NCBI GenBank assembly: GCA_016716535.1
Contig: JADJWD010000007.1
Span: 248,001-312,000, forward strand
Reading direction: 5' to 3'
DNA length: 64,000 bases
DNA from: Betaproteobacteria bacterium
Lineage (GTDB): Bacteria > Pseudomonadota > Gammaproteobacteria > Burkholderiales > Burkholderiaceae_C
Position 1 is the stretch's first letter. The number at the start of each line of letters is the position of its first letter. The position numbers and the translations under genes are program-made. This document shows, one piece after another, positions 1 through 12,842 of this stretch. The notes below the pieces were generated by a model. It saw nothing but the letters and a program-made list of their open reading frames with translations. It made no database searches and was not told the DNA's origin.

Positions 1-944
1 TCGACGAAGGCGAAGGCGTCGCCGACGGCGGCGTAACGCTCGCCGCTGGCGTGGTCGGAGGCGTAGGCGTAGTTGCCGGTGGCGTAGACGGCGTCGTCGA
101 CGAGTGCGGCGCCTTGCAGCCGCTCGGCGAGCTTCGGCGCCATCGCCAGCGTCTCGAGGAAGAACTCCTTCAGCGGCTTGTCGCGGCTTTTCAGGTAATA
201 CGGCCAGCAGACGGCGCCGATGCTCGTGGTGCCGTCGGCCAGCGGGATGAACCACATCCAGCCGTGCTCGAACCAGAAGATCGTGATGCTGCCTTCGAGC
301 CGCCCGGTGTGCCGCCGCGCGCCGCGGAAGTGGCCGAACAGCGCCGCGCTGTCGTGCTTCTTGAGCTTGCGCTTGATACCCTGGCGCGTGGCGAGCAGCG
401 TGTCGCGTCCGGTGGCATCGACGAAGTAGCGGGCGCGCCAGGTGCGCGTGGCGGGTTCCTTGTTCCCTTCGCCGGCCGGGCCCGCCTCCTTGCGATCCTG
501 GGCACCGACGGTCACGCCTTCGCCGTCGAACGCCACGTCGCGCACCGCGCAGCCCTGGCGCACCTGGGCGCCGGCGCGCTCGGCGCAGCCGATCATGATC
601 TGGTCGAACTCCGAGCGGCGCACCTGCCAGGCGAACGGCAGCGTCTTGTCCCACGCATCGGCGAACTCGACGACGCTGGCGTGCGCGTGGTGCGGCGAGA
701 CGAACTCGGCGCCGATCTTGAGCATGCCGATGCGCTCGATCTCGGCGCGGATGCCGAGGTCGTCGAAGAGCCGCGCGTTGGCCGGCAGCAGCGACTCGCC
801 GATGTGAAAGCGCGGGTGGCGGTCCTTGTCGAGCACCACCACCGAGCGCCCGGCGCGCGCCAGCAGCGCCGCCAGCGTCGTGCCGGCCGGGCCGCCGCCG
901 GCGACGAGCACGTCGCAATCGAACCCGGCCTTCTCGGGGCTCAT
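1..944 (-). CDS. FAD-dependent oxidoreductase, flavin halogenase-like (partial)
   Basis: The gene reads leftward from an ATG at 944 and runs off the left edge, so about 314 residues are visible. It belongs to the flavoprotein group of tryptophan halogenases and geranylgeranyl reductases. The N-terminal nucleotide fold has GGGPAG (residues 16-21) and GESLL (49-53), and a DATGRD motif further on marks a second FAD contact. Two features fit real flavin-dependent halogenases: WMWFIP at 229-234 (the WxWxIP signature) and Lys76 in KIGAEF, where PrnA-type enzymes have the catalytic lysine. The start overlaps the stop of the methyltransferase gene (ATGA), so translation is coupled. WxWxIP also occurs in related monooxygenases, so halogenation is not proven. 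A tailoring role in pigment or other secondary metabolism is my inference from the methyltransferase partner. Confidence 0.8.
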   Translation of the reverse strand, partial: MSPEKAGFDCDVLVAGGGPAGTTLAALLARAGRSVVVLDKDRHPRFHIGESLLPANARLFDDLGIRAEIERIGMLKIGAEFVSPHHAHASVVEFADAWDKTLPFAWQVRRSEFDQIMIGCAERAGAQVRQGCAVRDVAFDGEGVTVGAQDRKEAGPAGEGNKEPATRTWRARYFVDATGRDTLLATRQGIKRKLKKHDSAALFGHFRGARRHTGRLEGSITIFWFEHGWMWFIPLADGTTSIGAVCWPYYLKSRDKPLKEFFLETLAMAPKLAERLQGAALVDDAVYATGNYAYASDHASGERYAAVGDAFAFV

Positions 945-1738
945 GGCTGCTTCGGCACCGTGGCCGTGTACTCCGAGAAGATGCCCAGTTCGACGTACCG
1001 GCGCACCTCGGTGAAGCCGGCCTGCTCGAGCGCCGCCTGCACGACCGGCGGCGCGATGCACGCCTCGATCGTGTCCCAGTAGTAGCGCCACAACTTCCGC
1101 GTGCCGCGCCGGCGCGAGACGATGCCGGCCAGGAGCGGCACCACCGTGTGCATGTACGCCTTCAGCAGCGTGCGTGCGAGCGCGCCTTCGGGGCGCGTGA
1201 TCTCCAGCACCAGCACGCGGCCGCCCGGGCGCAGCACGCGCCGGAATTCGGAGAACGCGGCGGCGACATCGTCGACGTGGCGCAGCGCATAGCCCATCGT
1301 CACGAAGTCGAAGCTCGCGTCGGGCCGCGGGATCGCCTCGGCGCGGCCTTCGACCATCGCGGCGCGGCCGGCCAGATGTGCCTCGTTCATCATGCCCGGG
1401 CTCGGGTCGACGCCGAGCACCGAGCCGTTTTCGCCGACGATCGCCAGCGCCTCGCGCGTGACGAGGCCGGTGCCGCAGCCCACATCGCACACCGCCATGC
1501 CGCTGGCCAGCCCCGCGCGCAGCAGCGCCTGGCGCCGGTACCAGCGGCCGCTGCCCCAGGCGAGCATCGACTCGATGCGGTCGTAGTCGGCCGCCGTGTC
1601 GTCGAACACCTGGCGCAGGAAGGCGCGCCGCGGCGCCAGCCCCTCGCCGTAGTAGTCGGGCATCGAAGGATGGGGGCGGAGCGCGCCGGGCGATCCGGCC
1701 CGTTCGGCGCGCTTGTCGAGGGACTCGTCGGTGACCAT
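941..1738 (-). CDS. UbiE/COQ5-like class I SAM-dependent methyltransferase
   Basis: 265 residues. The Rossmann methyltransferase core begins with DVGCGTG (85-91), followed by an acidic GVDPSPGM strand and a GYALRHVDD segment like that of UbiE. The order FDDTAADYDRI before the core is also UbiE-like. It probably methylates a phenolic or quinone-like product. True ubiE normally sits with ubiquinone genes, whereas here the partner is a flavin halogenase-like gene coupled by an ATGA overlap, so a specialised pathway is more likely than ubiquinone synthesis (inference). The start at 1738 is favoured because a GATAAT box lies five bases upstream; an internal ATG at 1663 (MPDYYGEG) is the alternative. 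It is divergent from glnS. Confidence 0.82.
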   Translation of the reverse strand: MVTDESLDKRAERAGSPGALRPHPSMPDYYGEGLAPRRAFLRQVFDDTAADYDRIESMLAWGSGRWYRRQALLRAGLASGMAVCDVGCGTGLVTREALAIVGENGSVLGVDPSPGMMNEAHLAGRAAMVEGRAEAIPRPDASFDFVTMGYALRHVDDVAAAFSEFRRVLRPGGRVLVLEITRPEGALARTLLKAYMHTVVPLLAGIVSRRRGTRKLWRYYWDTIEACIAPPVVQAALEQAGFTEVRRYVELGIFSEYTATVPKQP

Positions 1739-1743
1739 CGCCC

Positions 1744-1749
1744 ATTATC
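1744..1749 (-). promoter_or_regulatory. -10-like box close to the methyltransferase start
   Basis: On the minus strand the sequence is GATAAT, ending five bases before the ATG at 1738, with no Shine-Dalgarno between. This geometry would give a leaderless or nearly leaderless mRNA. A perfect 12-base palindrome, CGGTTCGAACCG, lies just behind it at 1756-1767 and could be an operator shared with glnS. Confidence 0.4.
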
Positions 1750-1790
1750 ACCAAGCGGTTCGAACCGAATTCCGTCCGCAGCCCCGTTCG

Positions 1791-1796
1791 TAGAAT
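1791..1796 (+). promoter_or_regulatory. Candidate glnS -10 box
   Basis: TAGAAT, 21 bases before the glnS ATG. I see no clear -35 hexamer. The palindrome at 1756-1767 lies about where a -35 would fall. Confidence 0.35.
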
Positions 1797-1817
1797 GGCC
1801 GATCACCTCGGACGGAC

Positions 1818-3635
1818 ATGAATCCCGCTTCCCCGACACCCGCGCCGGCACGCGACGACAAGGCGCCCGCCACCGGCAACTTCCTGCGCGCGATCATCGA
1901 ACGCGACCTCGACAGCGGCACCTACGACGGCCGCCCGTTCGGCGGCAGCCCCGGCGACGCCGCGCACCACGCGCAAGGCGCGCCCGACCCGGCGCGCATC
2001 CGCACGCGCTTCCCGCCCGAGCCGAACGGTTACCTGCACGTCGGCCACGCGAAGAGCATCTGCCTGAACTTCGGCCTCGCGCGCGACTACGGCGGCGTGT
2101 GCCACCTGCGCTTCGACGACACCAACCCCGAGAAGGAAGAGCAGGAGTACGTCGACGCGATCATCGAGGCGGTGCGCTGGCTCGGCTTCGACTGGGAGGC
2201 CAGCGGCCCGCAAGGCAAGGTCTCGCACCTGTATTACGCGAGCGACTACTTCGACTTCATGTACCGCGCCGCCGAGGCGCTGGTGCAGGCGGGCCTCGCC
2301 TATGTCGACGAGCAAAGCGCCGAAGAGATGCGCATCAACCGCGGCGACTTCACGACGCCGGGCACCGCGAGCCCGTTTCGCGCCCGCACGCCGGCCGAGA
2401 ACCTGGCGCGCCTGCGCGAGATGCGCGACGGCCAGCACGCCGACGGCGCGATGGTGCTGCGCGCGAAGATCGACATGGCGAGCCCGAACATCAACCTGCG
2501 CGACCCGACGCTGTACCGCATCCGCCGGGCGACGCACCACAACACAGGCGACCGCTGGTGCATCTACCCGATGTACACCTACGCCCACCCGATCGAGGAC
2601 GCGCTCGAGCGCATCACGCACAGCATCTGCACGCTCGAGTTCGAGGACCAGCGGCCGTTCTACGACTGGCTGCTCGAGCGCCTGGCCGACCTCGGCCTGC
2701 TGGCGCGGCCTTTGCCGAAGCAGTACGAGTTCGGGCGCCTGAACCTGAGCTACGTCATCACCAGCAAGCGCCGGCTGCGCGCGCTGGTCGAGGAGAAAGT
2801 CGTCGAGGGTTGGGACGACCCGCGCATGCCCACCCTCTTCGGCCTGCGGCGGCGCGGCTACACGCCCGAGAGCATCCGCGCGATGGCCGACGGCTCGGGC
2901 GCCAGCAAGACCAACATCTGGCTCGACTACGCGGTGCTCGACGGGTGTCTGCGCAACGACCTCGAAGGCCAGGCACCGCGTGCGATGGCGGTGCTCGACC
3001 CGCTGCCGTTGGTGCTGACGAACTGGGCCGAGGTGTTCGGGAGCGGCGAACACATCGAGCCCTGCCAGGCGCCGGCGCACCCGCAGCGCCCGGAACTCGG
3101 CGTGCGGCACTTCGGCCTGGGGCCCGCGGTGTGGATCGAGCGCGACGATTTCGCCGAAGCGCCGCCGAAAGGCTTCTTCCGCCTCTTCCCCGGCAACAAG
3201 GTGCGGCTGAAGTACGGCGTCGTCGTCGAGTGCACCGGCTGCGAGAAGGACGCCGACGGGCGCGTGACGCGCGTGCTGGCGATCGTCGTGCCGAACACGA
3301 AGAGCGGCACGCCCGGCGCCGACGCGGTGAAGGTCAAAGGCACGATCACCTGGGTGGCGCAGCACGACGCGCTGGCCGCGCGCGTGAACCTGTACGACCG
3401 CCTCTTCAGCCAGCCGCAGCCCGAAGCCGGCGGGCGCGACTTCCGCGAGGCGCTGAACCCGGCGAGCCTCGTCGTCGCCGAGGGTTGGCTCGAGCCGGGC
3501 CTGGCCGGCGCCGGGGGCGAGCAGCGCTTCCAGTTCGAGCGGCACGGCTACTTCATCGCCGACCGCGTGCTGCACCGCGCCGGCGCGCCGGTGTTCAACC
3601 GCATCACGACGTTGAAGGACAGCTGGGGCGGGTAG
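1818..3635 (+). CDS. glnS: Glutaminyl-tRNA synthetase
   Basis: 605 residues. It charges tRNA-Gln with glutamine in the cytoplasm. The class I signature is clear: PEPNGYLHVGHAKS around residues 68-80 contains the HIGH motif as HVGH (74-77), and the KMSKS equivalent is ITSKRRL near 314-320. The C-terminal anticodon-binding beta-barrels are complete, ending in HRAGAPVFNRIT. An Ala/Gly-rich insertion (about residues 40-60) separates the N-terminal helix from the catalytic fold, as is common in proteobacterial GlnRS with extended N-termini. The ATG at 1818 has only a weak GGACGGAC upstream. It stands alone, divergent from the methyltransferase. Confidence 0.97.
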   Translation: MNPASPTPAPARDDKAPATGNFLRAIIERDLDSGTYDGRPFGGSPGDAAHHAQGAPDPARIRTRFPPEPNGYLHVGHAKSICLNFGLARDYGGVCHLRFDDTNPEKEEQEYVDAIIEAVRWLGFDWEASGPQGKVSHLYYASDYFDFMYRAAEALVQAGLAYVDEQSAEEMRINRGDFTTPGTASPFRARTPAENLARLREMRDGQHADGAMVLRAKIDMASPNINLRDPTLYRIRRATHHNTGDRWCIYPMYTYAHPIEDALERITHSICTLEFEDQRPFYDWLLERLADLGLLARPLPKQYEFGRLNLSYVITSKRRLRALVEEKVVEGWDDPRMPTLFGLRRRGYTPESIRAMADGSGASKTNIWLDYAVLDGCLRNDLEGQAPRAMAVLDPLPLVLTNWAEVFGSGEHIEPCQAPAHPQRPELGVRHFGLGPAVWIERDDFAEAPPKGFFRLFPGNKVRLKYGVVVECTGCEKDADGRVTRVLAIVVPNTKSGTPGADAVKVKGTITWVAQHDALAARVNLYDRLFSQPQPEAGGRDFREALNPASLVVAEGWLEPGLAGAGGEQRFQFERHGYFIADRVLHRAGAPVFNRITTLKDSWGG

Positions 3636-3718
3636 CCCCTGCCATGCAGCGGACGACGCCGCGGCGTACATTGCCACTGCGGCGCAACGGCGCTGCGCTC
3701 GACTTCGGAGGTGCCGCC

Positions 3719-4228
3719 ATGAACCGTGCCCTTCGCACCGCCCTCGCCGCGACGCTGCTCGCGGTGGTCTCCGCCGCCGTGCTGGTGGCGTTGGCCCGCC
3801 AGGCACACGCCGCCGGCTCGGCCGACGTGCGCTTCGTCGAACCCGAGCGGTACCGTGATGCCGGCCTCTTGGCACCGGACCGCGAGCGCACGCTGGCCAC
3901 ACTCGCCGCGCACCTGAAGCAGCTCGCCCAGCGGCTGCCCGACGGCCGGCAGTTGCGCGTCGACGTGCTCGATGTCGACCTGGCCGGCGACCGCTCGCCC
4001 CGCCCGGGCACCGACGTGCGCGTGCTGCGCGGCGGCGCCGACGTGCCGCGGCTGCACCTGAAGTGGACGCTCGAAGAAGGCGGCCGCACGATCAAGTCAG
4101 GCGAAGACCGCCTCACCGACCTCGGCTACCTGACGCAGGCGCCGCACCGCGCCGCGGCCAGCGGCGATCTGCCCTACGAGAAACGGCTGCTGACGCGCTG
4201 GTTCGACGAGCGCTTTGCGGCGCGGTGA
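3719..4228 (+). CDS. DUF3016 family secreted protein
   Basis: 169 residues. An N-terminal signal peptide (hydrophobic residues about 8-27, AHA cleavage region) is followed by a domain that matches the DUF3016 pattern: an ADVRFVEPERYRD start, LPDGRQLRVDVLDVDLAG in the middle, and a strand-rich end with LTDLGYL. The family is found in proteobacterial periplasms and has no known function. The ATG at 3719 has a good GGAG about nine bases upstream. It lies between glnS and the FKBP gene on the same strand; no operon partner is obvious. Confidence 0.75.
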   Translation: MNRALRTALAATLLAVVSAAVLVALARQAHAAGSADVRFVEPERYRDAGLLAPDRERTLATLAAHLKQLAQRLPDGRQLRVDVLDVDLAGDRSPRPGTDVRVLRGGADVPRLHLKWTLEEGGRTIKSGEDRLTDLGYLTQAPHRAAASGDLPYEKRLLTRWFDERFAAR

Positions 4229-4255
4229 GGGCACAGGTGACGCCGGCGGGTGCAA

Positions 4256-4261
4256 TAGCAT
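4256..4261 (+). promoter_or_regulatory. TANNNT box before the FKBP gene
   Basis: TAGCAT, ending seven bases before the ATG at 4269, with no Shine-Dalgarno. It is one of several such boxes in the window. Confidence 0.35.
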
Positions 4262-4268
4262 CGTCGGC

Positions 4269-4745
4269 ATGAAACCCACCCACCTCCGCTTCGCTGCCGT
4301 TTTTTCCGCGCCCCTGATCGCGCTGTGCCTCGCCGGCACCGCCGCGGCGCAGACCGCGTCGCCGCCGGCCGGCCCGCTCGCCGCCGCGGCGGCCGAGAAG
4401 GGCGCCGTCGTCACGGCCAGCGGCCTTGTTTACCGCGCGCTAGAAGAGGGCAAGGGCGCGAGCCCCGCGGCCACCGACACGGTGCGCGTGCACTACCGCG
4501 GCCGCTTCCCCGACGGCCGCGAGTTCGACAGCTCACATTCGCGCGGCCAGCCGGCGAGCTTCCCGCTGAACCGCGTCATCCGCTGCTGGACCGAGGGCGT
4601 GCAGCGGATGAAGGTCGGCGGCAAGGCCAAGCTCACCTGCCCGGCGGCCATCGCCTACGGCGAGCGCGGCGCCGGCGGCGTGATCCCGCCGAACGCGATC
4701 CTGCAGTTCGAGGTCGAATTGCTGGGCATCACGAAGGCGAACTGA
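4269..4745 (+). CDS. FKBP-type peptidyl-prolyl cis-trans isomerase, exported
   Basis: 158 residues. It catalyses proline isomerisation during protein folding, here probably in the periplasm because a signal peptide (about residues 1-25, ending AAAQ) is present. The FKBP fold covers about residues 55-158 and shows the usual landmarks: VHYRGRFPDGREFDSS, then WTEGVQRMKVGGK, and GGVIPPNAILQFEVELL at the end. It resembles the small FkpA/Mip-like single-domain enzymes without their N-terminal dimerisation helices. The ATG at 4269 was chosen over an upstream TTG because the signal peptide begins there. Confidence 0.93.
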   Translation: MKPTHLRFAAVFSAPLIALCLAGTAAAQTASPPAGPLAAAAAEKGAVVTASGLVYRALEEGKGASPAATDTVRVHYRGRFPDGREFDSSHSRGQPASFPLNRVIRCWTEGVQRMKVGGKAKLTCPAAIAYGERGAGGVIPPNAILQFEVELLGITKAN

Positions 4746-4761
4746 CACCCGCGGCGCTCGA

Positions 4762-5682
4762 TCAGGCCGCGGCCGGCTTACCGCGCAATCGCTGCACGCC
4801 CAGCCACAGCACCAGCAGCACGGCGCCGACGACGACGCCGACCAGGCCCGCGGCGAGCGCCGAAGCCAGCGCCTCGCCGACACCGCCCAGCCGGCCGGCT
4901 GCCGCCTCGATGGCATGTTGCAGCGCCGGCACGCCGTGCACGAGGATGCCGCCGCCGACGAGGAACATCGCCGCCGTCCCGGCGACCGACAGCGCCTTCA
5001 TCAGCCACGGCGCGGCGCGCAGGATCCCCGCGCCCAGCCCGCGCGCCACGGCGCCGGCGCGCCGGTTCAGCCACAGGCCGAGGTCGTCGAGCTTGACGAT
5101 GCCCGCGACGAGGCCGTAGACGCCCACCGTCATCAGCGCCGCGATCGTCGTCAGCACGCCGATGCGCAGACCCATCGGCTCCGTCGCCACGGTGCCGAGC
5201 GTGATGGCGATGATCTCGGCCGACAACACGAAGTCGGTGCGTACGGCACCCTTGATCTTGTCGCGCTCGAGCGCGACGAGGTCGATCCTCGGGTCCTCGA
5301 CGGCGCGCATCAGCTCGGCCTCGTGCGCCTCGTCTTCGGCGCGGCTGTGCAGCAGTTTGTGCGCGAGTTTCTCGACGCCCTCGAAGCACAGGAACGCGCC
5401 GCCGACCATCAGCAGCGGCGTCACGAGCCAGGGCGCAAACGCGCTGATCGCCAGCGCCGCCGGCACGAGGATCATCTTGTTGACGAGCGAGCCGCGCGCC
5501 ACGGCCCAGACGACCGGCAGTTCGCGCTCGCTGGCGACGCCGGTGACCTGCTGCGCGTTCAGCGCGAGGTCGTCGCCGAGGACGCCGGCCGTTTTCTTTG
5601 CCGCGACCTTGCTGAGGATGGCCACGTCATCGAGGATCGTGGCGATGTCGTCGATGAGCGCGAGGAGGTTGCCGGCAGCCAT
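4762..5682 (-). CDS. DUF808 (YedI-like) inner membrane protein
   Basis: 306 residues from the ATG at 5682; an in-frame ATG five codons upstream (5697) is possible. It matches the DUF808/YedI family: MAAGNLLALIDDIATILDDVA at the N-terminus, a KKTAGVLGDDLALNAQQV stretch, then several transmembrane helices (about residues 75-95, 160-200, 220-250 and 270-295 by eye). A charged loop with many Glu and Arg lies around 105-140. The function is unknown. It converges with the FKBP gene (16 bases apart) and stands alone. Confidence 0.87.
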   Translation of the reverse strand: MAAGNLLALIDDIATILDDVAILSKVAAKKTAGVLGDDLALNAQQVTGVASERELPVVWAVARGSLVNKMILVPAALAISAFAPWLVTPLLMVGGAFLCFEGVEKLAHKLLHSRAEDEAHEAELMRAVEDPRIDLVALERDKIKGAVRTDFVLSAEIIAITLGTVATEPMGLRIGVLTTIAALMTVGVYGLVAGIVKLDDLGLWLNRRAGAVARGLGAGILRAAPWLMKALSVAGTAAMFLVGGGILVHGVPALQHAIEAAAGRLGGVGEALASALAAGLVGVVVGAVLLVLWLGVQRLRGKPAAA

Positions 5683-5766
5683 GCGCGCATTGTCCACGGC
5701 GGCCGTGGCGCTTGATCGCGCGCGCCTCCACGCCTCGCCGGCCGCCGGCGGCCGGGAAAGATCAGA

Positions 5767-5982
5767 TCAGTTGTCGCTGCGCTCCACCAAGGGCGTCGCG
5801 TACTCGCGCCCGACGACGACGCGGGCGTAGAAGTAGTTGCGACGCGCGCGCTCGGACAGCGCATCGAGCACCACCTCGCCGTGCTCGTCGCAGGGGAAAG
5901 CGAGACCGCGGCCCGGATCGAACAGCGACTCGAAGCGCAGCACGAATCGCGAGGGGTCCGTAGCGAGGGCGAGGGCATTCAT
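5767..5982 (-). CDS. Small conserved hypothetical protein
   Basis: 71 residues, soluble. It starts at an ATG (5982) with GGAGTG placed about nine bases upstream, which supports translation. The sequence has a compact pattern, RFVLRFESLFDPGRG then FPCDEHGEV and NYFYARVVVGRE, that I believe recurs in other Burkholderiales as an unnamed short protein; this is memory, not a search. No cofactor motif is seen; it has one cysteine. Function unknown. It is divergent from the HDOD gene. Confidence 0.65.
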   Translation of the reverse strand: MNALALATDPSRFVLRFESLFDPGRGLAFPCDEHGEVVLDALSERARRNYFYARVVVGREYATPLVERSDN

Positions 5983-6185
5983 GGCCGTTCACTCCGTCAG
6001 GTAGCTTGCGGTGAAGCGTAGGAGGTCATCGGCCGTTCGGACATGACACCAAAGTGACGCGCAGCGTCGGACAGCGGTGGGATTTGGCGTCAGCGTTTGT
6101 CTGACAGGCGGTGGCGCGCGGCGGCACATGCAGCCCGATCCAATCAGCCGCTCCAGTTGGCGCCGGCGCGGCCGATATCGCCTGG

Positions 6186-7091
6186 ATGAGCGTCAAGGCC
6201 CCGAGCCACCCCGACCTGGCCCAGCCTCCCGGCGGCGCCGCCCGCGTCATCCGGGAACTGGATCACGCCCGCAAGAGCGGCGTGCACCGCGAGATCGTCA
6301 TCCCGCCGTGCCCCGAGCGGCTCGTGGAGTTGCGCGCCGCGCTCGACGGCGCCGAGCCCGACCTCGCCGCCGTCTCGCGCATCGCCAGCCGCGACGTGGC
6401 GATGGCCGGCACCCTGGTGCGCAACGCCAACTGCGCGCGCTTCGCCGCGGGCCAGCCGGTGGCCACCGTCGGCCAGGCGATGAACCGCCTGGGCCTCGAG
6501 ACGACCTCGGCGCTGATGACCGGCTTCCTCGCCCGCCACGCGCTGCCGGTGCGGCACCCGCGGCTGCAGGGCTTCTGGGACCGCGCAACGCTGCGCTCGA
6601 CGGCGCTGGCGCTGGTGGCGCGGCGGCTGCCGGGGTTGTCGGTCGATCTGGCCTACAGCTTCGGCCTCTTTTGCGATGTCGGCATGCCGGTACTCGCGCA
6701 GTGCCTGCGCGGCTATGGCGGCACGCTCGTCGAGGCGGCGGCGCGCATCGACCGGCCGCTCGTCGCCACCGAGAACGCCAACCACCGCACCGACCACTGC
6801 GTCGTCGGCGCCATGGTGGCGCGCGCCTGGGGCTTCGCGCCGCCGGTGGCGTGCGCGATCCGCCTGCATCACGATTTCGCCGCGCTCGGCGCCGCCGACA
6901 TCGAGCCCGAGGTGCACACGCTGGTTGCCGCCGGGCTGGTGGCCGAGCATCTGATGCGCCAGTCCTTCGAGGGGCCGGCCGATGCCGACTGGAAGGCGCA
7001 CGGCGCGGCCTGCCTGGAGTGGCTGCGCCTGTACGCCGAAGACGTCGAAGACCTCCACAACGAGTTGAGCGCCGTGGCCGCCGCGGCCTGA
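6186..7091 (+). CDS. HDOD domain protein
   Basis: 301 residues from the ATG at 6186 (MSVKAPS); a longer form from 6111 is less likely. The HDOD domain (about residues 35-235) is a degenerate HD phosphohydrolase fold used as a signalling scaffold. Visible landmarks are IPPCPERLVELRAAL, SRDVAMAGTLVRNAN, the AMNRLGLETTSALM helix and the late HH of RLHHDF. The usual catalytic HD metal pair is not evident, as is normal for HDOD. These proteins often act in motility or c-di-GMP networks; nothing adjacent shows which. Confidence 0.85.
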   Translation: MSVKAPSHPDLAQPPGGAARVIRELDHARKSGVHREIVIPPCPERLVELRAALDGAEPDLAAVSRIASRDVAMAGTLVRNANCARFAAGQPVATVGQAMNRLGLETTSALMTGFLARHALPVRHPRLQGFWDRATLRSTALALVARRLPGLSVDLAYSFGLFCDVGMPVLAQCLRGYGGTLVEAAARIDRPLVATENANHRTDHCVVGAMVARAWGFAPPVACAIRLHHDFAALGAADIEPEVHTLVAAGLVAEHLMRQSFEGPADADWKAHGAACLEWLRLYAEDVEDLHNELSAVAAAA

Positions 7092-7273
7092 AGGTCGTTG
7101 CCTCCGCGGTCAGGCCGGCGCCTGACGGTCGTTTGGCGAGAACTGTTGCGCGCAAGGGCACCCGGCCCGCGCCGGCAGGGTCAATCGACCGCCGCCCGCC
7201 GCCGACAACCCGCAGACCCGCGGCGCAACGCCTGCGGCGCGCCCACAACCACAACGCCACGACGGAGCTGCGC

Positions 7274-7499
7274 TTGTCCTTCATCTACTTGCTCGCCCTC
7301 GCCGGTGTCGGCCTCGCCCTCATCGCCGTCACCGTCGACTCGGTCCTGTCGGTCGCGCGCAAGCCGCGCTGGTCGGAGGTCGAGGGAATGGCGCGGCCGC
7401 AGTTGGCCGTCGTCGAGACGACCGATCGGCGCGAGCTGGAGCTGCCGTTCGTCGGTCGCGAGCGCCGCAGCGCCGGCGAGGCGGCGCAGCACGAGGCCG

Positions 7500-7522
<23 letters not shown>
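7274..7522 (+). CDS. Small single-pass membrane protein
   Basis: 82 residues if it starts at the TTG at 7274, which has GGAG about seven bases upstream. Residues about 2-24 form one hydrophobic helix (FIYLLALAGVGLALIAVTV), followed by a charged, probably cytoplasmic tail. No family recognised. The last 23 bases overlap the end of the convergent YgiQ gene. The reading frame is open far upstream, so the exact start is uncertain. Confidence 0.5.
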
Positions 7523-9803
<2,281 letters not shown>

Positions 9804-9908
9804 GGCAGAGTTCGGGGCGAAGCCGCGATTGTCCCGCGCGGACCCAAGCCCGCGCTGGGGCAGGTCCGTTGGAGGCCGTTGCAGGCCTGTATGTCCAGGA
9901 GCCCCGCG

Positions 9909-10322
9909 ATGAGCGAGACGACCAACCCGCTGAACCTGAGCGACGCCGAGTGGAAGCAGCGCCTCGGCCCCGAGGCCTACGCCGTGCTGCGCAAGGAAGG
10001 CACCGAGCGCGCGTGGACGAGCCCGCTGTACGAGGAGCACCGCAAGGGCACCTTCGTCTGCGCCGGCTGCGGCACGCCGGTGTTTTCGAGCGAGATGAAG
10101 TTCGACAGCGGCACCGGTTGGCCGAGCTTCTTCACGACCCTGCCCGGCGCCTTCGAGACGCGCACCGACCGGCGCCTGTTCATGAGCCGCACCGAGTACC
10201 ACTGCGCCAAGTGCGGCAGCCACCACGGCCACGTCTTCGAAGACGGCCCGGCGCCGACGCGGCAGCGCTGGTGCAACAACGGCGTGGCGCTGCGGTTCGT
10301 GCCGGAGGGGGAGCCGGGCTGA
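9909..10322 (+). CDS. msrB: Peptide methionine-(R)-S-oxide reductase
   Basis: 137 residues. It reduces methionine-R-sulfoxide in oxidised proteins. It has two zinc-binding CxxC pairs (CAGC and CAKC), the FDSGTGWPSF substrate loop and the active-site cysteine in RWCNNGVALRF. The cytoplasmic form is likely because no signal peptide is present. The ATG at 9909 is preceded by CAGGAGCC about ten bases upstream. No msrA is nearby. Confidence 0.96.
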   Translation: MSETTNPLNLSDAEWKQRLGPEAYAVLRKEGTERAWTSPLYEEHRKGTFVCAGCGTPVFSSEMKFDSGTGWPSFFTTLPGAFETRTDRRLFMSRTEYHCAKCGSHHGHVFEDGPAPTRQRWCNNGVALRFVPEGEPG

Positions 10323-10478
10323 CCGACGGCACCGGGGCCCAGCCGCGCCCGGTCACGCCAGTCACGCCCGCTCACACGCGGGCAGGCGCGGCAAGCGGCT
10401 GCGAGCCCTGGCGAGCAATAGTTCGGAAGCTGCGGCGGCGGCGCCTCAACCCGCGCCGCTGCCGGCCGAAACCGCGCC

Positions 10479-10934
10479 ATGGGCGCGCTCACCCTCTTGC
10501 CGTTGGTTGCCGGCGGCTTTCTCGCCGGTCTCATCGTCGTTGCCGCGTTCATCGCCGGCTGGGAGCTGCTGCGCCAGCGCGAACAGCTCGACGCGATGCG
10601 GCGCGACCGGTCGCTCTACGCGGCCTCGTCGCCGCTGCCGTTGACGACGCTGGCCGAGTGTGAGCGCCGCGCGACGCCGCTGGCGCATCCGCTCGGCGCC
10701 GCCTCGGACCCGTCCGGCCCGGTCACGCAACGCGACCCGAACTGGATCGAGACGCGGCCGATGATCCTGCGCGTGCAGGCGGTCGACGACGAGATGCGCA
10801 AGCCGCGGCCGGCCGCGGCGGCCAGGCGGGCGAATGACGCGAAGCCCGGGAACGCGGCGAAGACCGGGAAGGCCGAGAAGGCCGCAAAGCCCGCCAAGGA
10901 AGAGGAGCGCGAGCCGGACCTGCTGCTGGAATAG
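10479..10934 (+). CDS. Hypothetical membrane-anchored protein
   Basis: 151 residues, not recognised. Residues about 5-28 form one transmembrane helix, followed by a WELLRQREQL heptad-like stretch. The C-terminal third (about 110-145) is low complexity, rich in Ala and Lys (repeats of AKTGKAEKAAKPAKE type), and ends in acidic residues. It may be an inner membrane protein with a disordered cytoplasmic tail. It converges with the ABC exporter gene nine bases away. Confidence 0.5.
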   Translation: MGALTLLPLVAGGFLAGLIVVAAFIAGWELLRQREQLDAMRRDRSLYAASSPLPLTTLAECERRATPLAHPLGAASDPSGPVTQRDPNWIETRPMILRVQAVDDEMRKPRPAAAARRANDAKPGNAAKTGKAEKAAKPAKEEEREPDLLLE

Positions 10935-10943
10935 GCGACGGGC

Positions 10944-12842
<1,899 letters not shown>

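Noticed and set aside
1756..1767. tRNA T-arm-like GGTTCGAACC
   Set aside because: No acceptor stem, D-arm or anticodon arm can be drawn around it on either strand. It is a short palindrome in a divergent promoter.
1148..4228. A 1026-codon open frame on the plus strand
   Set aside because: It runs antisense to the methyltransferase and out of frame with glnS. High GC leaves few stops, and its composition (Arg/Ala/Pro/His) is that of a shadow. Only its last 169 codons are the real DUF3016 gene.
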